From Chloroflexota bacterium (GTDB lineage: Bacteria; Chloroflexota; Limnocylindria; QHBO01): DNA of 64,000 nucleotides. The notes under the pieces are model-generated. The model saw nothing but the letters and a program-made list of their open reading frames with translations. It ran no database searches and was not told the DNA's origin. How positions within the stretch are numbered: position 1 is the first letter of the stretch; each line of letters starts with the position of its first letter. Both the position numbers and the translations under genes were made by a program. This document shows, in pieces, positions 13,395 through 22,094 of the stretch. The stretch lies in assembly GCA_040902225.1 (NCBI GenBank), contig JBBDXT010000004.1, positions 983,032-1,047,031 of the forward strand. Reading direction: 5' to 3'.

Positions 13395-14444
13395 ATGAGC
13401 CAGTTTAACGACCTGCTGGTCGAGATCGAGACGGAGATGCGTTCCGTCATCGGCGAGCACGATGGGCGCGCCCGTCCCCTGTACGAGATGCTTGGCTACC
13501 ACCTCGGGCTCGACCAGATGGAGGGGCCGCGCGGCAAGCGGCTGCGCCCGCTGCTGGGCCTGCTCGCCTTCAAGTCCCTCGGCGGCGAGTATCGCAAGGC
13601 GCTCCCCGCGGCCGCCGCGGTCGAGCTCGGGCACAACTTCAGCCTGGTCCACGACGACATCGAGGATTCCGATCGCGAGCGACGCCACCGGCCAACCCTC
13701 TGGGCGCTGTGGGGCGTGCCGCTCGCGATCAACGCCGGGGATGCGCTCTTCGCGCTGTCGCGCCTTGCTCTGTATCGGCTGATGAAGGAGGAGGAGTACG
13801 AGCCGCAGAAGCTCCTCGACGTGATGCGCGTCTACGACGAGACCTGCCTGGCGCTGTGCGAGGGCCAGTACCTGGACATCAGCTTCGAGCGCCGCACCGA
13901 TGTGACCGTCGACGAATACCTCGAGATGATCTCCAAGAAGACCGCCGCCCTGATCGGCGCCTCAATCGAGACCAGCGCGATGATGGCCAGCGACGACCAG
14001 GACGTCATCGATGCCTACCATCGGCTCGGGCGCGATCTCGGCATGGCCTTCCAGATCGCCGATGACCTGAAGGGCAGCTTCTGGGCCAGCGCCGACTCGG
14101 GGAAGGCGGCGGCGGGCGACATCCGCAAGCGCAAAAAGACCTATCCGGTGGTGTGGGCGATGCGGAACGCAGCCGCGGAGGACGTGGCGCGCCTGATCGC
14201 GATCTACCAGCCGGTGATCCGGGCCACGGATGGCTCCGGCCCACCGGACGGCGACATGCCGATGTCGGAGGGCCTGACCGAGGAGGTGCTGGAGATCCTG
14301 GAGCGCTCCGGCGCTCGGGAGGCCACCGAGCAGGAGGCCCGCCGCTACCGGGACCTGGCGCTGGTGGAGGCACGATCGCTTCCGGTGCCGGCGGAGCGCG
14401 TCGAGGACCTGCGCATGCTCGTCGAGAGCATGATCAGCGCCTAA
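13395..14444 (+). CDS. polyprenyl (geranylgeranyl/farnesyl-type) diphosphate synthase
   Basis: This 349-aa enzyme elongates prenyl diphosphates with IPP. The first Asp-rich motif is '[14 protein letters not shown]' and the second is 'QIADDLKG', which lacks the third Asp of the classic DDxxD, a variant seen in other homologues. '[11 protein letters not shown]' is the IPP-binding part. Chain length cannot be assigned. ATG 13395 is used; an in-frame GTG at 13386 lies seven bases after a TACCCT box (13374-13379), so a leaderless start there is possible. The stop overlaps the convergent CorC-like gene by four bases. ispE elsewhere in the window makes IPP precursors. Confidence 0.92.
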   Translation: MSQFNDLLVEIETEMRSVIGEHDGRARPLYEMLGYHLGLDQMEGPRGKRLRPLLGLLAFKSLGGEYRKALPAAAAVELGHNFSLVHDDIEDSDRERRHRPTLWALWGVPLAINAGDALFALSRLALYRLMKEEEYEPQKLLDVMRVYDETCLALCEGQYLDISFERRTDVTVDEYLEMISKKTAALIGASIETSAMMASDDQDVIDAYHRLGRDLGMAFQIADDLKGSFWASADSGKAAAGDIRKRKKTYPVVWAMRNAAAEDVARLIAIYQPVIRATDGSGPPDGDMPMSEGLTEEVLEILERSGAREATEQEARRYRDLALVEARSLPVPAERVEDLRMLVESMISA

Positions 14445-15841
14445 TCGGCGTCGGCGGCCGCCAGCTCCTCGATCGCTGACTCCGGCTGGCGGGGGCGCGT
14501 GGCGATCACCTTGGCGATGCGTCGCGGCTCGGCGGTCTCGACCGTCAGCGTCACGTCCCGGAACGGCACCACCGCCCCCGGCAGCGGGATGCGGCCGACG
14601 CGGTGCACGATGTACCCGCCGACCGTGTCGTATTCGTCCTCGTCCTCCTCCTCGGTGTCGGAGAGCTCGAACAGGTCGCGCAGGTCGTCCATGCTGACCC
14701 GCCCGTCGACCCGGAACGCGATCTTGTCGTCCTCCTCCAGCGCCTCGACCAGCGACTCCTCGCTGTCGTACTCGTCCTGGATCTCGCCCACGATCTCCTC
14801 GACCACGTCCTCCATGGTGATCAGGCCGGCCGTGCCGCCGTACTCGTCCACCACGATCGCGATGTGTCGCTTGTCAACGCGCATCTCGTGCAGCAGCTCG
14901 TCGACCGGCTTGGTCTCCGGCACGTAGGCGGCGGGACGCGCCAGCGCGCGGACGTCGATCTCGGATGACGGCGCGGCGCCGGGCCGCAGGAACGGCAGCA
15001 GATCCTTGGCGTAGAGGATCCCGACGATGTTGTCGAGGTTCTCCTCGTAGACCGGCACCCGCGAATGCCCGGCGCGGACGATCATGTCGAGCACCTCGTC
15101 GATCGGGTCGTGGACCTCGACCGCGCGGATGCCGATGCGCGGAACCATCACCTGGTGAACCTTCGTCTCCGCCAACTCGATGACCCCGTGGATCATCTCC
15201 TTCTCTTCCTCTTCGATGCCGCCCTGCTCGCTGCCGGTCTCGACCAGCATCTTCAGCTCCTCGGTCGAGAGGTAGCCCGCCTGCGGCCGATCCCTGCCGC
15301 CCAGCGCGCGGACCAGGACATTCGAGACGGTCGAGACGAGCCACACCATCGGTCGCAGGAGGCGATCGAACCAGCCGATGGGGCGCGCGACGAAGATGGC
15401 GAAGCGATCCGGGAAGCTGAGGGCGAGCGTCTTGGGCACCAGCTCGCCGACGATGATCGAGGCGAGCGCGATGAGCAGCGTGACGAGCACGAAGCTGATG
15501 TTCCCGGCGGCGTCGCGAATCGGCCCGAGCGGGATGAGTCGCACGAGGCTGGCAAGCGACCCGGAGAGGGCCACGGCACCCACCGCGGAGGCCAGAAAGC
15601 CGAGGAAGGTGATCGCGATCTGGATGGTGGCCAGGAAGCGGCTGGGGTCCTCGGTCAGGCGCTGAGCCACCCGCGCCGCACGGCTCCCCTCGCCGACCAG
15701 CTGGTTGAGGCGGTGCCGCTTGACCGTGATCAGTGCGATCTCGCTCGCCGCAAAGAAGCCGCCAACCAGGATGAGCACCATCACGATGGCGAGATCAAGG
15801 ATCGGGTTGCCGGTCGCTCCGCTTTCGGCTGTCTCAGGCAT
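14441..15841 (-). CDS. CNNM/CorC-type membrane protein with CBS pair
   Basis: This 466-aa protein belongs to the hemolysin-C/CorC family, implicated in magnesium and divalent-cation transport. Residues about 10-200 are the DUF21/CNNM membrane domain with four hydrophobic segments ('LAIVMVLILVGGFFAASEIAL' is the first, cut here). Two CBS motifs follow ('MVPRIGIRAVEV' and 'HIAIVVDEYGGTAGLITMED'). The C-terminal CorC_HlyC domain includes 'FRVDGRVSMDDL' and 'YDTVGGYIVHRVGRIP'. An acidic loop is 'DTEEEDEDEYD'. It overlaps glmU by eight bases and is the last gene of that operon. The transported ion cannot be told from sequence. Confidence 0.9.
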   Translation of the reverse strand: MPETAESGATGNPILDLAIVMVLILVGGFFAASEIALITVKRHRLNQLVGEGSRAARVAQRLTEDPSRFLATIQIAITFLGFLASAVGAVALSGSLASLVRLIPLGPIRDAAGNISFVLVTLLIALASIIVGELVPKTLALSFPDRFAIFVARPIGWFDRLLRPMVWLVSTVSNVLVRALGGRDRPQAGYLSTEELKMLVETGSEQGGIEEEEKEMIHGVIELAETKVHQVMVPRIGIRAVEVHDPIDEVLDMIVRAGHSRVPVYEENLDNIVGILYAKDLLPFLRPGAAPSSEIDVRALARPAAYVPETKPVDELLHEMRVDKRHIAIVVDEYGGTAGLITMEDVVEEIVGEIQDEYDSEESLVEALEEDDKIAFRVDGRVSMDDLRDLFELSDTEEEDEDEYDTVGGYIVHRVGRIPLPGAVVPFRDVTLTVETAEPRRIAKVIATRPRQPESAIEELAAADAD

Positions 15842-17222
15842 CGTCGCGCGCTGACGAACCTCCCGAATGCGGATTCCGCCGGCGCGTGCCGATGCGCCGC
15901 GCCGGCATGCCGACCACCGTCTCGCCGGCCGGCACGTCGCGGGTCACGACCGCCCCGGCCCCGGTGCGGGCGCCCGGCCCGATGCTCACCGGCGCGCGCA
16001 GCAAGGTGTCGACCCCGATGAACGCCCCATCCCCGATCGTGGTGCGGTGCTTTGCGCTCCCGTCGAAGTTCGCCGTGATCGCCCCGGCGCCCACATTCAC
16101 CGCCTCGCCCAGATCGGCATCGCCCAGGTAGCTGAAGTGGTGGATCTGGCTGCCGGCCCCGACGCGCGTCATCTTGAGCTCGGCGAAGTTGCCGATCCGG
16201 CAGCCGGGCCCGATCTCGCACCCCGGCCGCAGGTGGCTGTACGGCCCGATCTGCACGTCCTCGGCCACCACCGACGACTCGACCACGCTCGACCAGACCA
16301 CCGTTCGCGCTCCGATCCGGGAGTCGGTGACCTGCGATTGCGGACCGATCACAGCCTCCGGCCCGATCGAGGTGGCGCCTGACAGGACGGTCCACGGCTC
16401 GATCCGTGCTTCCTCGCCAATCTGGACGTCGACGTCGATGAAGGTGCTCGACGGATCGACGATGGTGACCCCGTTGCGCATGTGTCGTTCGGCGATCTCG
16501 CTCCGCATGATCCGCTCGGCGGCGGCCAGCCCGGACCGATCGTTGATCCCCATCGTGAGCTCCGCTCGTGGCGAGCTGACCACCACGACGTGGCCGCCGC
16601 TCGAGACCGCCATGGCCACCAGGTCGGTCAGGTACTGCTCCCCCGAGCGCGAGGCAGGCACCGCGCTGATGTTGGCCCGCAGCCATCCTGCGTCGAAGCA
16701 GTAGCTCCCGGCATTGACCTCGCCCAGCTCCCGGACCGCGGGGTCGGCGTCTTGCTCCTCCACGATCGCCCGAACCGAGCCGTCGGCATCGCGCAGGATG
16801 CGGCCGTAGCCGCTCGGGTCGGCCGGCTTCGAGGCGAGGAGCGCGATGCAGGCGTCCGCAGCGGCCCGTACCGAGAGGAGCTCCTCGAAGAGGGCCGCCG
16901 GCACCAGGGGCGCGTCTCCCATCGCCACCACCACCTGCCGGGTGCCGGGGTCCAGTTGCTCGAGGCCGATGCGCACGGCATCGGCGGTCCCCTTCTGCGG
17001 CTCCTGTCGGACGGTCGTCACGCGGCCGTCGAGTGCCGCCTCGACCTGGTCCGCGTCATGCCCGACGACGACCACCCGCTCCTCGATCCCAGCCTCCGCG
17101 AGCGACGCGAGCACATGCTCGAGCATCGGTCGCCCGGCCAGCGGGTGGAGCACCTTCGGTAGCCGGGAGCGCATGCGCGTGCCCTGTCCGGCGGCCAGGA
17201 CGACCGCCGCAGTCCCTATCAC
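15834..17222 (-). CDS. glmU: bifunctional GlmU (GlcN-1-P acetyltransferase / GlcNAc-1-P uridyltransferase)
   Basis: GlmU makes UDP-GlcNAc, the first committed cell-wall precursor. The 462-aa protein has the N-terminal nucleotidyltransferase ('VVLAAGQGTRMRSRLPKVLH', with 'QKGTADAV' and 'GDAPLV'). The C-terminal left-handed beta-helix has repeating hexapeptides and the acetyltransferase residues around 'NFAELKMTRVGAGSQIHHFSYLGD', shortened to its core, plus 'GAGAITANFDG'. It works downstream of GlmS and GlmM, encoded 13-16 kb away on the same strand. The ATG overlaps the ridA stop (ATGA). Confidence 0.97.
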   Translation of the reverse strand: MIGTAAVVLAAGQGTRMRSRLPKVLHPLAGRPMLEHVLASLAEAGIEERVVVVGHDADQVEAALDGRVTTVRQEPQKGTADAVRIGLEQLDPGTRQVVVAMGDAPLVPAALFEELLSVRAAADACIALLASKPADPSGYGRILRDADGSVRAIVEEQDADPAVRELGEVNAGSYCFDAGWLRANISAVPASRSGEQYLTDLVAMAVSSGGHVVVVSSPRAELTMGINDRSGLAAAERIMRSEIAERHMRNGVTIVDPSSTFIDVDVQIGEEARIEPWTVLSGATSIGPEAVIGPQSQVTDSRIGARTVVWSSVVESSVVAEDVQIGPYSHLRPGCEIGPGCRIGNFAELKMTRVGAGSQIHHFSYLGDADLGEAVNVGAGAITANFDGSAKHRTTIGDGAFIGVDTLLRAPVSIGPGARTGAGAVVTRDVPAGETVVGMPARRIGTRRRNPHSGGSSARDDA

Positions 17223-17623
17223 GATCGTGCCGGCTCCTCGTCAGAGGCGACCGCAATCATCTCGATCTCCACCAGCGCGCCCTTTGGCAGCGCCTTGACC
17301 GCGATCGTGGATCGTGCCGGGAAGGGTGGCGACAGGTGACTGGCATACACCTCGTTGACCGCCTGGAAGTCACCCATGTCGGCCAGGAAGATGGTGGTCT
17401 TCACCACCTCGTCGAGGCTCGATCCGGCCGTTGCCAGGACCGCGGCAAGGTTGCGCAGGGCGCGATCGGCCTGGGCTGCGACGCCATCCGCGAGCGCGCC
17501 GTCGGAGGGGTCGGCCCCGACCTGCCCCGCGGTGAAGACGAATCCGCCCACGCGGATCGCCTGGCTGTATGCGCCGATCGCGGCGGGCGCGGCATCGGTC
17601 TGGACCTGGTCGCGGACCGTCAT
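17219..17623 (-). CDS. ridA: RidA/YjgF-family enamine/imine deaminase
   Basis: RidA hydrolyses reactive enamine and imine by-products of PLP enzymes. The protein is 134 aa from ATG 17623. It has 'AAIGAYSQAI', 'FTAGQVG', 'VVKTTIFLADM', 'PPFPARSTIAV' with the key Arg, and 'EIEMIAVA' near the end, all family signatures. It overlaps glmU by four bases and lies 28 bases after ispE. The frame is open to 17683, but that part runs into the gap and the ispE end. Confidence 0.93.
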   Translation of the reverse strand: MTVRDQVQTDAAPAAIGAYSQAIRVGGFVFTAGQVGADPSDGALADGVAAQADRALRNLAAVLATAGSSLDEVVKTTIFLADMGDFQAVNEVYASHLSPPFPARSTIAVKALPKGALVEIEMIAVASDEEPARS

Positions 17624-17651
17624 GGCTCCTCTATCGGGCATCGGCCTTCGA

Positions 17652-18518
17652 TCATCCCATGCTCGGCGCCGTGGCGCCAGCATCCTGCGGCGCCTCGCCG
17701 AGCTCGAGGATCCCTGCCGGCTCCCGCCGGAGGCGTGTCAGGGTGACCCGCACGCCGGTCCTTCGGAGGCGGGCGGCGATCGCCGTCGCGCGCTCGGCGT
17801 CGTCGGTCAGCGCGAAGATCGTGGATCCGGAACCGGTCAGGAGCGGCTCGCCCCCGGCATCCGAGACGTGCCGCATCAGGTCGCCCAGCTCGGGGCGCAG
17901 GCGCAGCGCGGGCGCCAGGAGGTCATTGGCGTGGGGCCGATCCGCGGCCAGGTCGGCTGGACGCAGCTCGCCGAAGACGGCCTCGGTCGACAGCCGGAAG
18001 GCTGGGTGGGCGAGGATGGCATTGGCTGGGGCAGGGCCACCCAGCGGCGTCACCACCTCGCCGATACCCGTCACGCGAGCGGCGGCGGCAGCGGCAGCGA
18101 AAAACGGCACGTCGGCGCCGAGGCGCGAGAGCGAGACCAGATCGGCCGGCGCGGCCACATCCGGCGCGCCCGAAGCCCTTCGACCAAGGCGCCAGGCCGC
18201 CGCGGCATCCGACGAGCCCCCGCCGAGCCCGGCGCCGGAAGGGATCCGCTTTTCGAGCGCCAGACAGACCTGGTCGGGTTGCGCGCCGGTGGCTGCGACG
18301 AGGCCGCGCCAGGCAAGGTTGCTGTGATCGGTGGGGATGTCATCGCCCGGCGCCGCCTCGACCCGCAGCCCCGGAGCTCCCGGCAGGAGCAGCAGCCGAT
18401 CGGCGAGCTCAAGCAGCACCATCTCCGTCTCGAGCAGATGGAATCCATCCGGCCGCCGTCCCACCACCCGCAAGGACAGGTTCAGCTTGGCCGGAGCCTC
18501 GAGGCTGAGCGGCGTCAA
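17652..18518 (-). CDS. ispE: 4-diphosphocytidyl-2-C-methyl-D-erythritol kinase IspE
   Basis: IspE phosphorylates CDP-ME in the non-mevalonate isoprenoid pathway. It is a GHMP kinase with 'APAKLNLSLRVVGRRPDGFH' at the start, 'IPSGAGLGGGSSDAAAA' as the ATP loop and 'LLTGSGSTIFAL' near the C-terminus. The TTG at 18518 overlaps the rsmA stop as TTGA and gives 288 aa. The longer frame upstream lies inside rsmA. This placement after rsmA is common in bacteria. Confidence 0.94.
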   Translation of the reverse strand: MTPLSLEAPAKLNLSLRVVGRRPDGFHLLETEMVLLELADRLLLLPGAPGLRVEAAPGDDIPTDHSNLAWRGLVAATGAQPDQVCLALEKRIPSGAGLGGGSSDAAAAWRLGRRASGAPDVAAPADLVSLSRLGADVPFFAAAAAAARVTGIGEVVTPLGGPAPANAILAHPAFRLSTEAVFGELRPADLAADRPHANDLLAPALRLRPELGDLMRHVSDAGGEPLLTGSGSTIFALTDDAERATAIAARLRRTGVRVTLTRLRREPAGILELGEAPQDAGATAPSMG

Positions 18519-19408
18519 TCGTCGCCCGCCGTCGTCGTATCGAGAAGCGGTACGAGATGCCCGCGGAGGCAGTCCCACTCACCGAGGGCCAGGGTCTGCG
18601 CCCGGCGCTCCGAGTCGATGCCGCACGCCGCGAACGCGGTCTCTAACGCCGTCCGCGGCACGGGCAGCTCCCGTCCGAGCGCGTTGTGGAGCTGCTTGCG
18701 TCGCTGGCGGAAGCCCGCCTGGACCAGCCGATAGAACGGCTCTCGTCCCGGCCCCGCCGCGACCTGGGGCGTGGCGCGGCGGCGCAACCGGAGGATGGCG
18801 GAGTCGACCTCGGGAGGCGGCTCGAAGGCGGCGGCGTCCACGCGGCCGACGATCTCGGCATCGGTCACGTTCTGGACGAAGACCGACAGGTAGCTCATCT
18901 GGCCCGCGGCGGCCGCCACCCGCGCCGCCACCTCGGCCTGCACCAGGAGGACTGCCAGCTGCGGAGGCCGATCGCCCTCCAGGAAGGCATGCAGCAGCGG
19001 GCTGGTGATGTGGTACGGGATGTTGGCGACCAGCTTGAAGTCCTCGCCCGGGAAGCATTCGCGGGGATGGAGCGAGAGCGCATCGGCCTCGATCAGCTCG
19101 AATCCGGCGGCCCCGCTCAGCTCCCGCCGCAGGTACGCGGCCAGGCGCGGATCGAGCTCCACCGCCAGCACGGTTGCGCCAGCGGCCAGCAGGCGGCGGG
19201 TGAGCACCCCGAGCCCGGGCCCCACCTCCACCACCCGGTCCCCCGGCACCAGCTCGGCCGCGGCCACGATCGCGTCGAGGGCGGCGGCGTCGGTCAGGAA
19301 GTTCTGGCTGAGCGCCTTGCGCGGCCGCAGCCGCTCGGCGGCCAGGAGGCGGCGCAGCTGACCCGGCGTCGGCGGCACGAGCCGCTCGGGCGCAAGCGGG
19401 CCGCTCAC
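18515..19408 (-). CDS. rsmA: 16S rRNA dimethyladenosine transferase RsmA (KsgA)
   Basis: RsmA dimethylates two adjacent adenosines near the 3' end of 16S rRNA. GTG 19408 overlaps the tsaD stop (GTGA) and gives 297 aa. Features seen: 'KALSQNFLTD' (family entry), SAM motif 'VVEVGPGLGVLTRRLL', 'AVELDPRL', the catalytic 'NIPYHITSPLL' (NxPY), and 'QAGFRQRRKQLHNAL' in the C-terminal domain. It is part of the tsaE-tsaB-rimI-tsaD-rsmA-ispE run. Confidence 0.96.
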   Translation of the reverse strand: MSGPLAPERLVPPTPGQLRRLLAAERLRPRKALSQNFLTDAAALDAIVAAAELVPGDRVVEVGPGLGVLTRRLLAAGATVLAVELDPRLAAYLRRELSGAAGFELIEADALSLHPRECFPGEDFKLVANIPYHITSPLLHAFLEGDRPPQLAVLLVQAEVAARVAAAAGQMSYLSVFVQNVTDAEIVGRVDAAAFEPPPEVDSAILRLRRRATPQVAAGPGREPFYRLVQAGFRQRRKQLHNALGRELPVPRTALETAFAACGIDSERRAQTLALGEWDCLRGHLVPLLDTTTAGDD

Positions 19409-20448
19409 GAGTCGGCCCACGCCAGCGAGAGGTTCGGAATCGCCTCGAGCGCCGGGCCGGCACGATCGCCGGCGAGGAAGCGGAAGCCGGCGGCGGCCCC
19501 GATCATCGCCCCGTTGTCGGTGCACCAGGCAGGCGGCGGCACGAGGAGCGGGAGGCCAAGGGCGTCGAGCCGGTCACGCAGGACGCTGCGCAGCGACGCA
19601 TTGGCGGCTACCCCACCACCGATCGCCACCGCGGCCACGCCGTGCTCGTCCGCCGCGGCGACGGTCTTGGTCGCCAGAGCGTCGACGACCGCCTCCTCGA
19701 AGGCTGCCGCCAGGCCGTCGATCGGGATCGGGGCATTGCGAACCCGGTAGCCGGCGACCTCGCGCAGGACCGCCGTCTTCAGCCCCGAGAAGCTGAAGTC
19801 GTACGGGCCTACCGTGCGCGCTCGCGGGAAGCGGGTCGCCGCCGTCGCCCCCTCGGCGGCGGCGCTGATGGCCGGGCCGCCCGGGTACGGCAGGCCGAGC
19901 AGCCGCCCGACCTTGTCGAAGGCCTCGCCGGCGGCGTCATCGACGGTCTGACCCAGGAGCCGATACCGACCGTGATCGTGCATCAATACCAGCTGGGTAT
20001 GCCCCCCGCTGACCACGAGGCAGAGCAGCGGGAACGGCGGCTCGGCGGGGAGTGGATCCTCGGCGGGCGCATCGGTCAGCCAGTTGGCGTAAATGTGGCC
20101 CTCGATATGGTTGATCCCGACCAGCGGCAGGTCGTGCACCACGGCCAGCGCCTTGGCCACGTTGACCCCGACCAGCAGCGAGCCGATCAGGCCGGGGCCA
20201 TAGGTCACTGCCACCGCGTCGAGATCGTCCCAGTCGACACTGGCCTCGGCCATGGCGGCGCGAACGGTGGGCACGATCCAGCGCAGCTGCTGGCGCGCCG
20301 CCACCTCGGGCACGATGCCCCCGGTCTCGGCGTGCAGGGCGATCTGGGTCGCGACCTGGCTCGAGGCGATGCGCCTGCCTCCGCTCACGACCGCCACGCC
20401 GGTCTCGTCGCAGCTCGTCTCGATGGCGAGCACCCGCGGCCCACTCAT
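19405..20448 (-). CDS. tsaD: tRNA t6A threonylcarbamoyltransferase TsaD
   Basis: TsaD transfers threonylcarbamoyl to A37 of ANN-decoding tRNAs. The 347-aa ASKHA protein begins 'VLAIETSCDETGVAVV', has the iron-binding 'HIEGHIYANW' and the phosphate loop 'VVSGGHTQLVL', and ends with 'AMIGAAAGFRFLAGD', where the last metal Asp is expected nearby ('WCTDNGAMIG'). TsaB, TsaE and RimI are encoded next to it, so most of the t6A machinery is co-transcribed; TsaC is not in the window. Confidence 0.96.
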   Translation of the reverse strand: MSGPRVLAIETSCDETGVAVVSGGRRIASSQVATQIALHAETGGIVPEVAARQQLRWIVPTVRAAMAEASVDWDDLDAVAVTYGPGLIGSLLVGVNVAKALAVVHDLPLVGINHIEGHIYANWLTDAPAEDPLPAEPPFPLLCLVVSGGHTQLVLMHDHGRYRLLGQTVDDAAGEAFDKVGRLLGLPYPGGPAISAAAEGATAATRFPRARTVGPYDFSFSGLKTAVLREVAGYRVRNAPIPIDGLAAAFEEAVVDALATKTVAAADEHGVAAVAIGGGVAANASLRSVLRDRLDALGLPLLVPPPAWCTDNGAMIGAAAGFRFLAGDRAGPALEAIPNLSLAWADS

Positions 20449-20969
20449 CGGGCGTCGTCCTCCGAGGCCCGAGCCCGCTCGGCCGCCAGCACGGCCTGCA
20501 TTGCCAGGCCGGCCAGATCGGGGGTGGTCATCACCAGCGCGTCCTCGCCGTCATCGCTGTAGTAGGCGACCCTGCGCCCGGTGACGTTGAAGCCGAACGA
20601 CCCATACAGCCGCTGCGCGGGCTGGTTGCTGATCCGCACCTCCAGGGTCATGCGCGCCGACCCGAGCTCGATGGCCACCTCGGCGAGCTGGAGTAGGAGC
20701 CGTCGGCCGATCCCCCGCCGGCGATGATCGGGATGCACGCCGAAGGTGGTGATGTGCGCCTCATCGACCATCAGCCAGATGCCCCCAAAGGCGACCACGC
20801 GGTCCCCCAGGCGCGCCACCCGGTAGTGGGCCAGGCGATTCGCGGTCAGCTCCTGCTCGAACGCAAACGCAGGCCAGGGCGAGCTGAAGCTGAGCCGCTC
20901 GATCTCGAGGACCGCTGCGACATCGGCCATCCGCATCGGCCCAACCACCAGCGGCGCGCTCACGGCCAT
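20445..20969 (-). CDS. rimI: ribosomal protein S18-alanine N-acetyltransferase RimI-like (GNAT)
   Basis: This 174-aa GNAT protein has 'LEIERLSFSSPWP' at the substrate side and the acetyl-CoA loop 'VHPDHRRRGIGRRLL'. 'LEVRISNQPAQRLYGSFGF' and 'RRVAYYSDDGEDALVM' complete the RimI signature. ATG 20969 is preferred because GGAGG lies about ten bases upstream; GTG 20963 is an alternative. Lying between tsaB and tsaD is the usual location of RimI. Its true substrate need not be S18. Confidence 0.9.
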   Translation of the reverse strand: MAVSAPLVVGPMRMADVAAVLEIERLSFSSPWPAFAFEQELTANRLAHYRVARLGDRVVAFGGIWLMVDEAHITTFGVHPDHRRRGIGRRLLLQLAEVAIELGSARMTLEVRISNQPAQRLYGSFGFNVTGRRVAYYSDDGEDALVMTTPDLAGLAMQAVLAAERARASEDDAR

Positions 20970-21595
20970 CGGCTCACCGCCTCCGAGGATGTGACACCCC
21001 TTGCGGCCCGGAGGTACCACGGCTCGAGTCGCGCCAGATCGTCCCCGCCCGGAACCAGGGAGAGCCGCGCCGCCGCCAGTCGCCCGACGGCAGCCGCGGC
21101 CTCGTGCGGTGGAAGCGTTCCGGACAGGCCGAAGGCCAGGGCAAGCTCGGATGGAGCCGCCAGCGGCGACCCGCCGACCAGAGCCCGGAGGTCGGATGCT
21201 GCGACGATCTGCGGCTCCGCGGTGCCGCGCGTGAGCAGGTAAGCGTCCTGCGCCCCGGCCCGGACGATCGCAGCCGCGGCGCGCGGCTCGGCCTCGAGCC
21301 AGGCCTCGAGGCTGGGGATGCCGACCACGGGCACGCGCAGGGCCAGGGCCATCCCCTTGGCCAGGCTCATCGATACGCGCAGGCCGGTGAACGAGCCGGG
21401 TCCCACGCCGACTGCGACCGCGGTCGCCTCGCGCAGGTCGCGCCCGGCGCGCGCCAGCAGGACCAGCAGGCGCGGCAACAGCTCGCTTGCCTGGCGTCCC
21501 TCGCCGGCCCAGCCGTCGGTGGCGAAGGCGACACCATCCCCTGCGGTCAGCGCGAGCGACGGATCGCTGGAGGCGCTCTCGATGGCGATGATCAT
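20960..21595 (-). CDS. tsaB: t6A biosynthesis protein TsaB
   Basis: TsaB is the inactive ASKHA partner that dimerises with TsaD. ATG 21595 overlaps the tsaE stop (ATGA) and gives 211 aa. It starts 'MIIAIESASSDPSLAL' and contains 'VAVGVGPGSFTGLRVSMSLAKG', shortened to the family core 'GPGSFTGLR'. The C-terminal half is Ala-rich and diverged, as is common. The upstream open frame overlaps tsaE and is not used. Confidence 0.93.
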   Translation of the reverse strand: MIIAIESASSDPSLALTAGDGVAFATDGWAGEGRQASELLPRLLVLLARAGRDLREATAVAVGVGPGSFTGLRVSMSLAKGMALALRVPVVGIPSLEAWLEAEPRAAAAIVRAGAQDAYLLTRGTAEPQIVAASDLRALVGGSPLAAPSELALAFGLSGTLPPHEAAAAVGRLAAARLSLVPGGDDLARLEPWYLRAARGVTSSEAVSRWP

Positions 21596-22068
21596 GGCGT
21601 CGTCAGCGCGTCGTCGGCGAGCCGCAGGTGGGCGGCGCCGACCGCCCGCCAGCTGATGCGCCGCTGGTCGCTCCCGTCCGGCTCGGGCAGCAGGGTCAGC
21701 TCCAGTCGCTCGGCGGGCAGGCGATCGGCGAGCCGATCGGCCCACTCCACCACCGCCACCCCCGCGGCCTGTCGATCGTCGAACAGGCCGGCGGCGACCG
21801 CCTCCTCTGGATCGTCGAGGCGGTAGGCGTCGATATGGAAGAGCCGCAGCCGGCCGACATGCTCATTCATGAGCACGAACGTCGGGCTGTTGACCACGCT
21901 CGTCACCCCCAACCCTTCGGCCACCCCCTTGGCCAGCTCCGTCTTGCCGGCTCCCAACGGTCCGATGAGCGCCAGGAGGGCACCCGCGTGCGCATGCGAG
22001 CCGAGCGCGCGGCCGATCGCCCTCGTCTCCTGCGCCGCAGCCGTGCTCAGACTTCCCTGGCCTTGCAT
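21592..22068 (-). CDS. tsaE: t6A biosynthesis ATPase TsaE
   Basis: TsaE is the P-loop ATPase that resets the TsaB-TsaD complex. The 158-aa protein has Walker A 'GPLGAGKTELAKG', switch 'SPTFVLMNEH', 'LFHIDAYRL' and 'VAVVEWADRL', the standard motifs of the family. It follows the possible barrel-sandwich protein by 26 bases and leads the t6A block. Confidence 0.95.
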   Translation of the reverse strand: MQGQGSLSTAAAQETRAIGRALGSHAHAGALLALIGPLGAGKTELAKGVAEGLGVTSVVNSPTFVLMNEHVGRLRLFHIDAYRLDDPEEAVAAGLFDDRQAAGVAVVEWADRLADRLPAERLELTLLPEPDGSDQRRISWRAVGAAHLRLADDALTTP

Positions 22069-22094
22069 GGCGCGAAGGATACGGGAGCCGCCTC

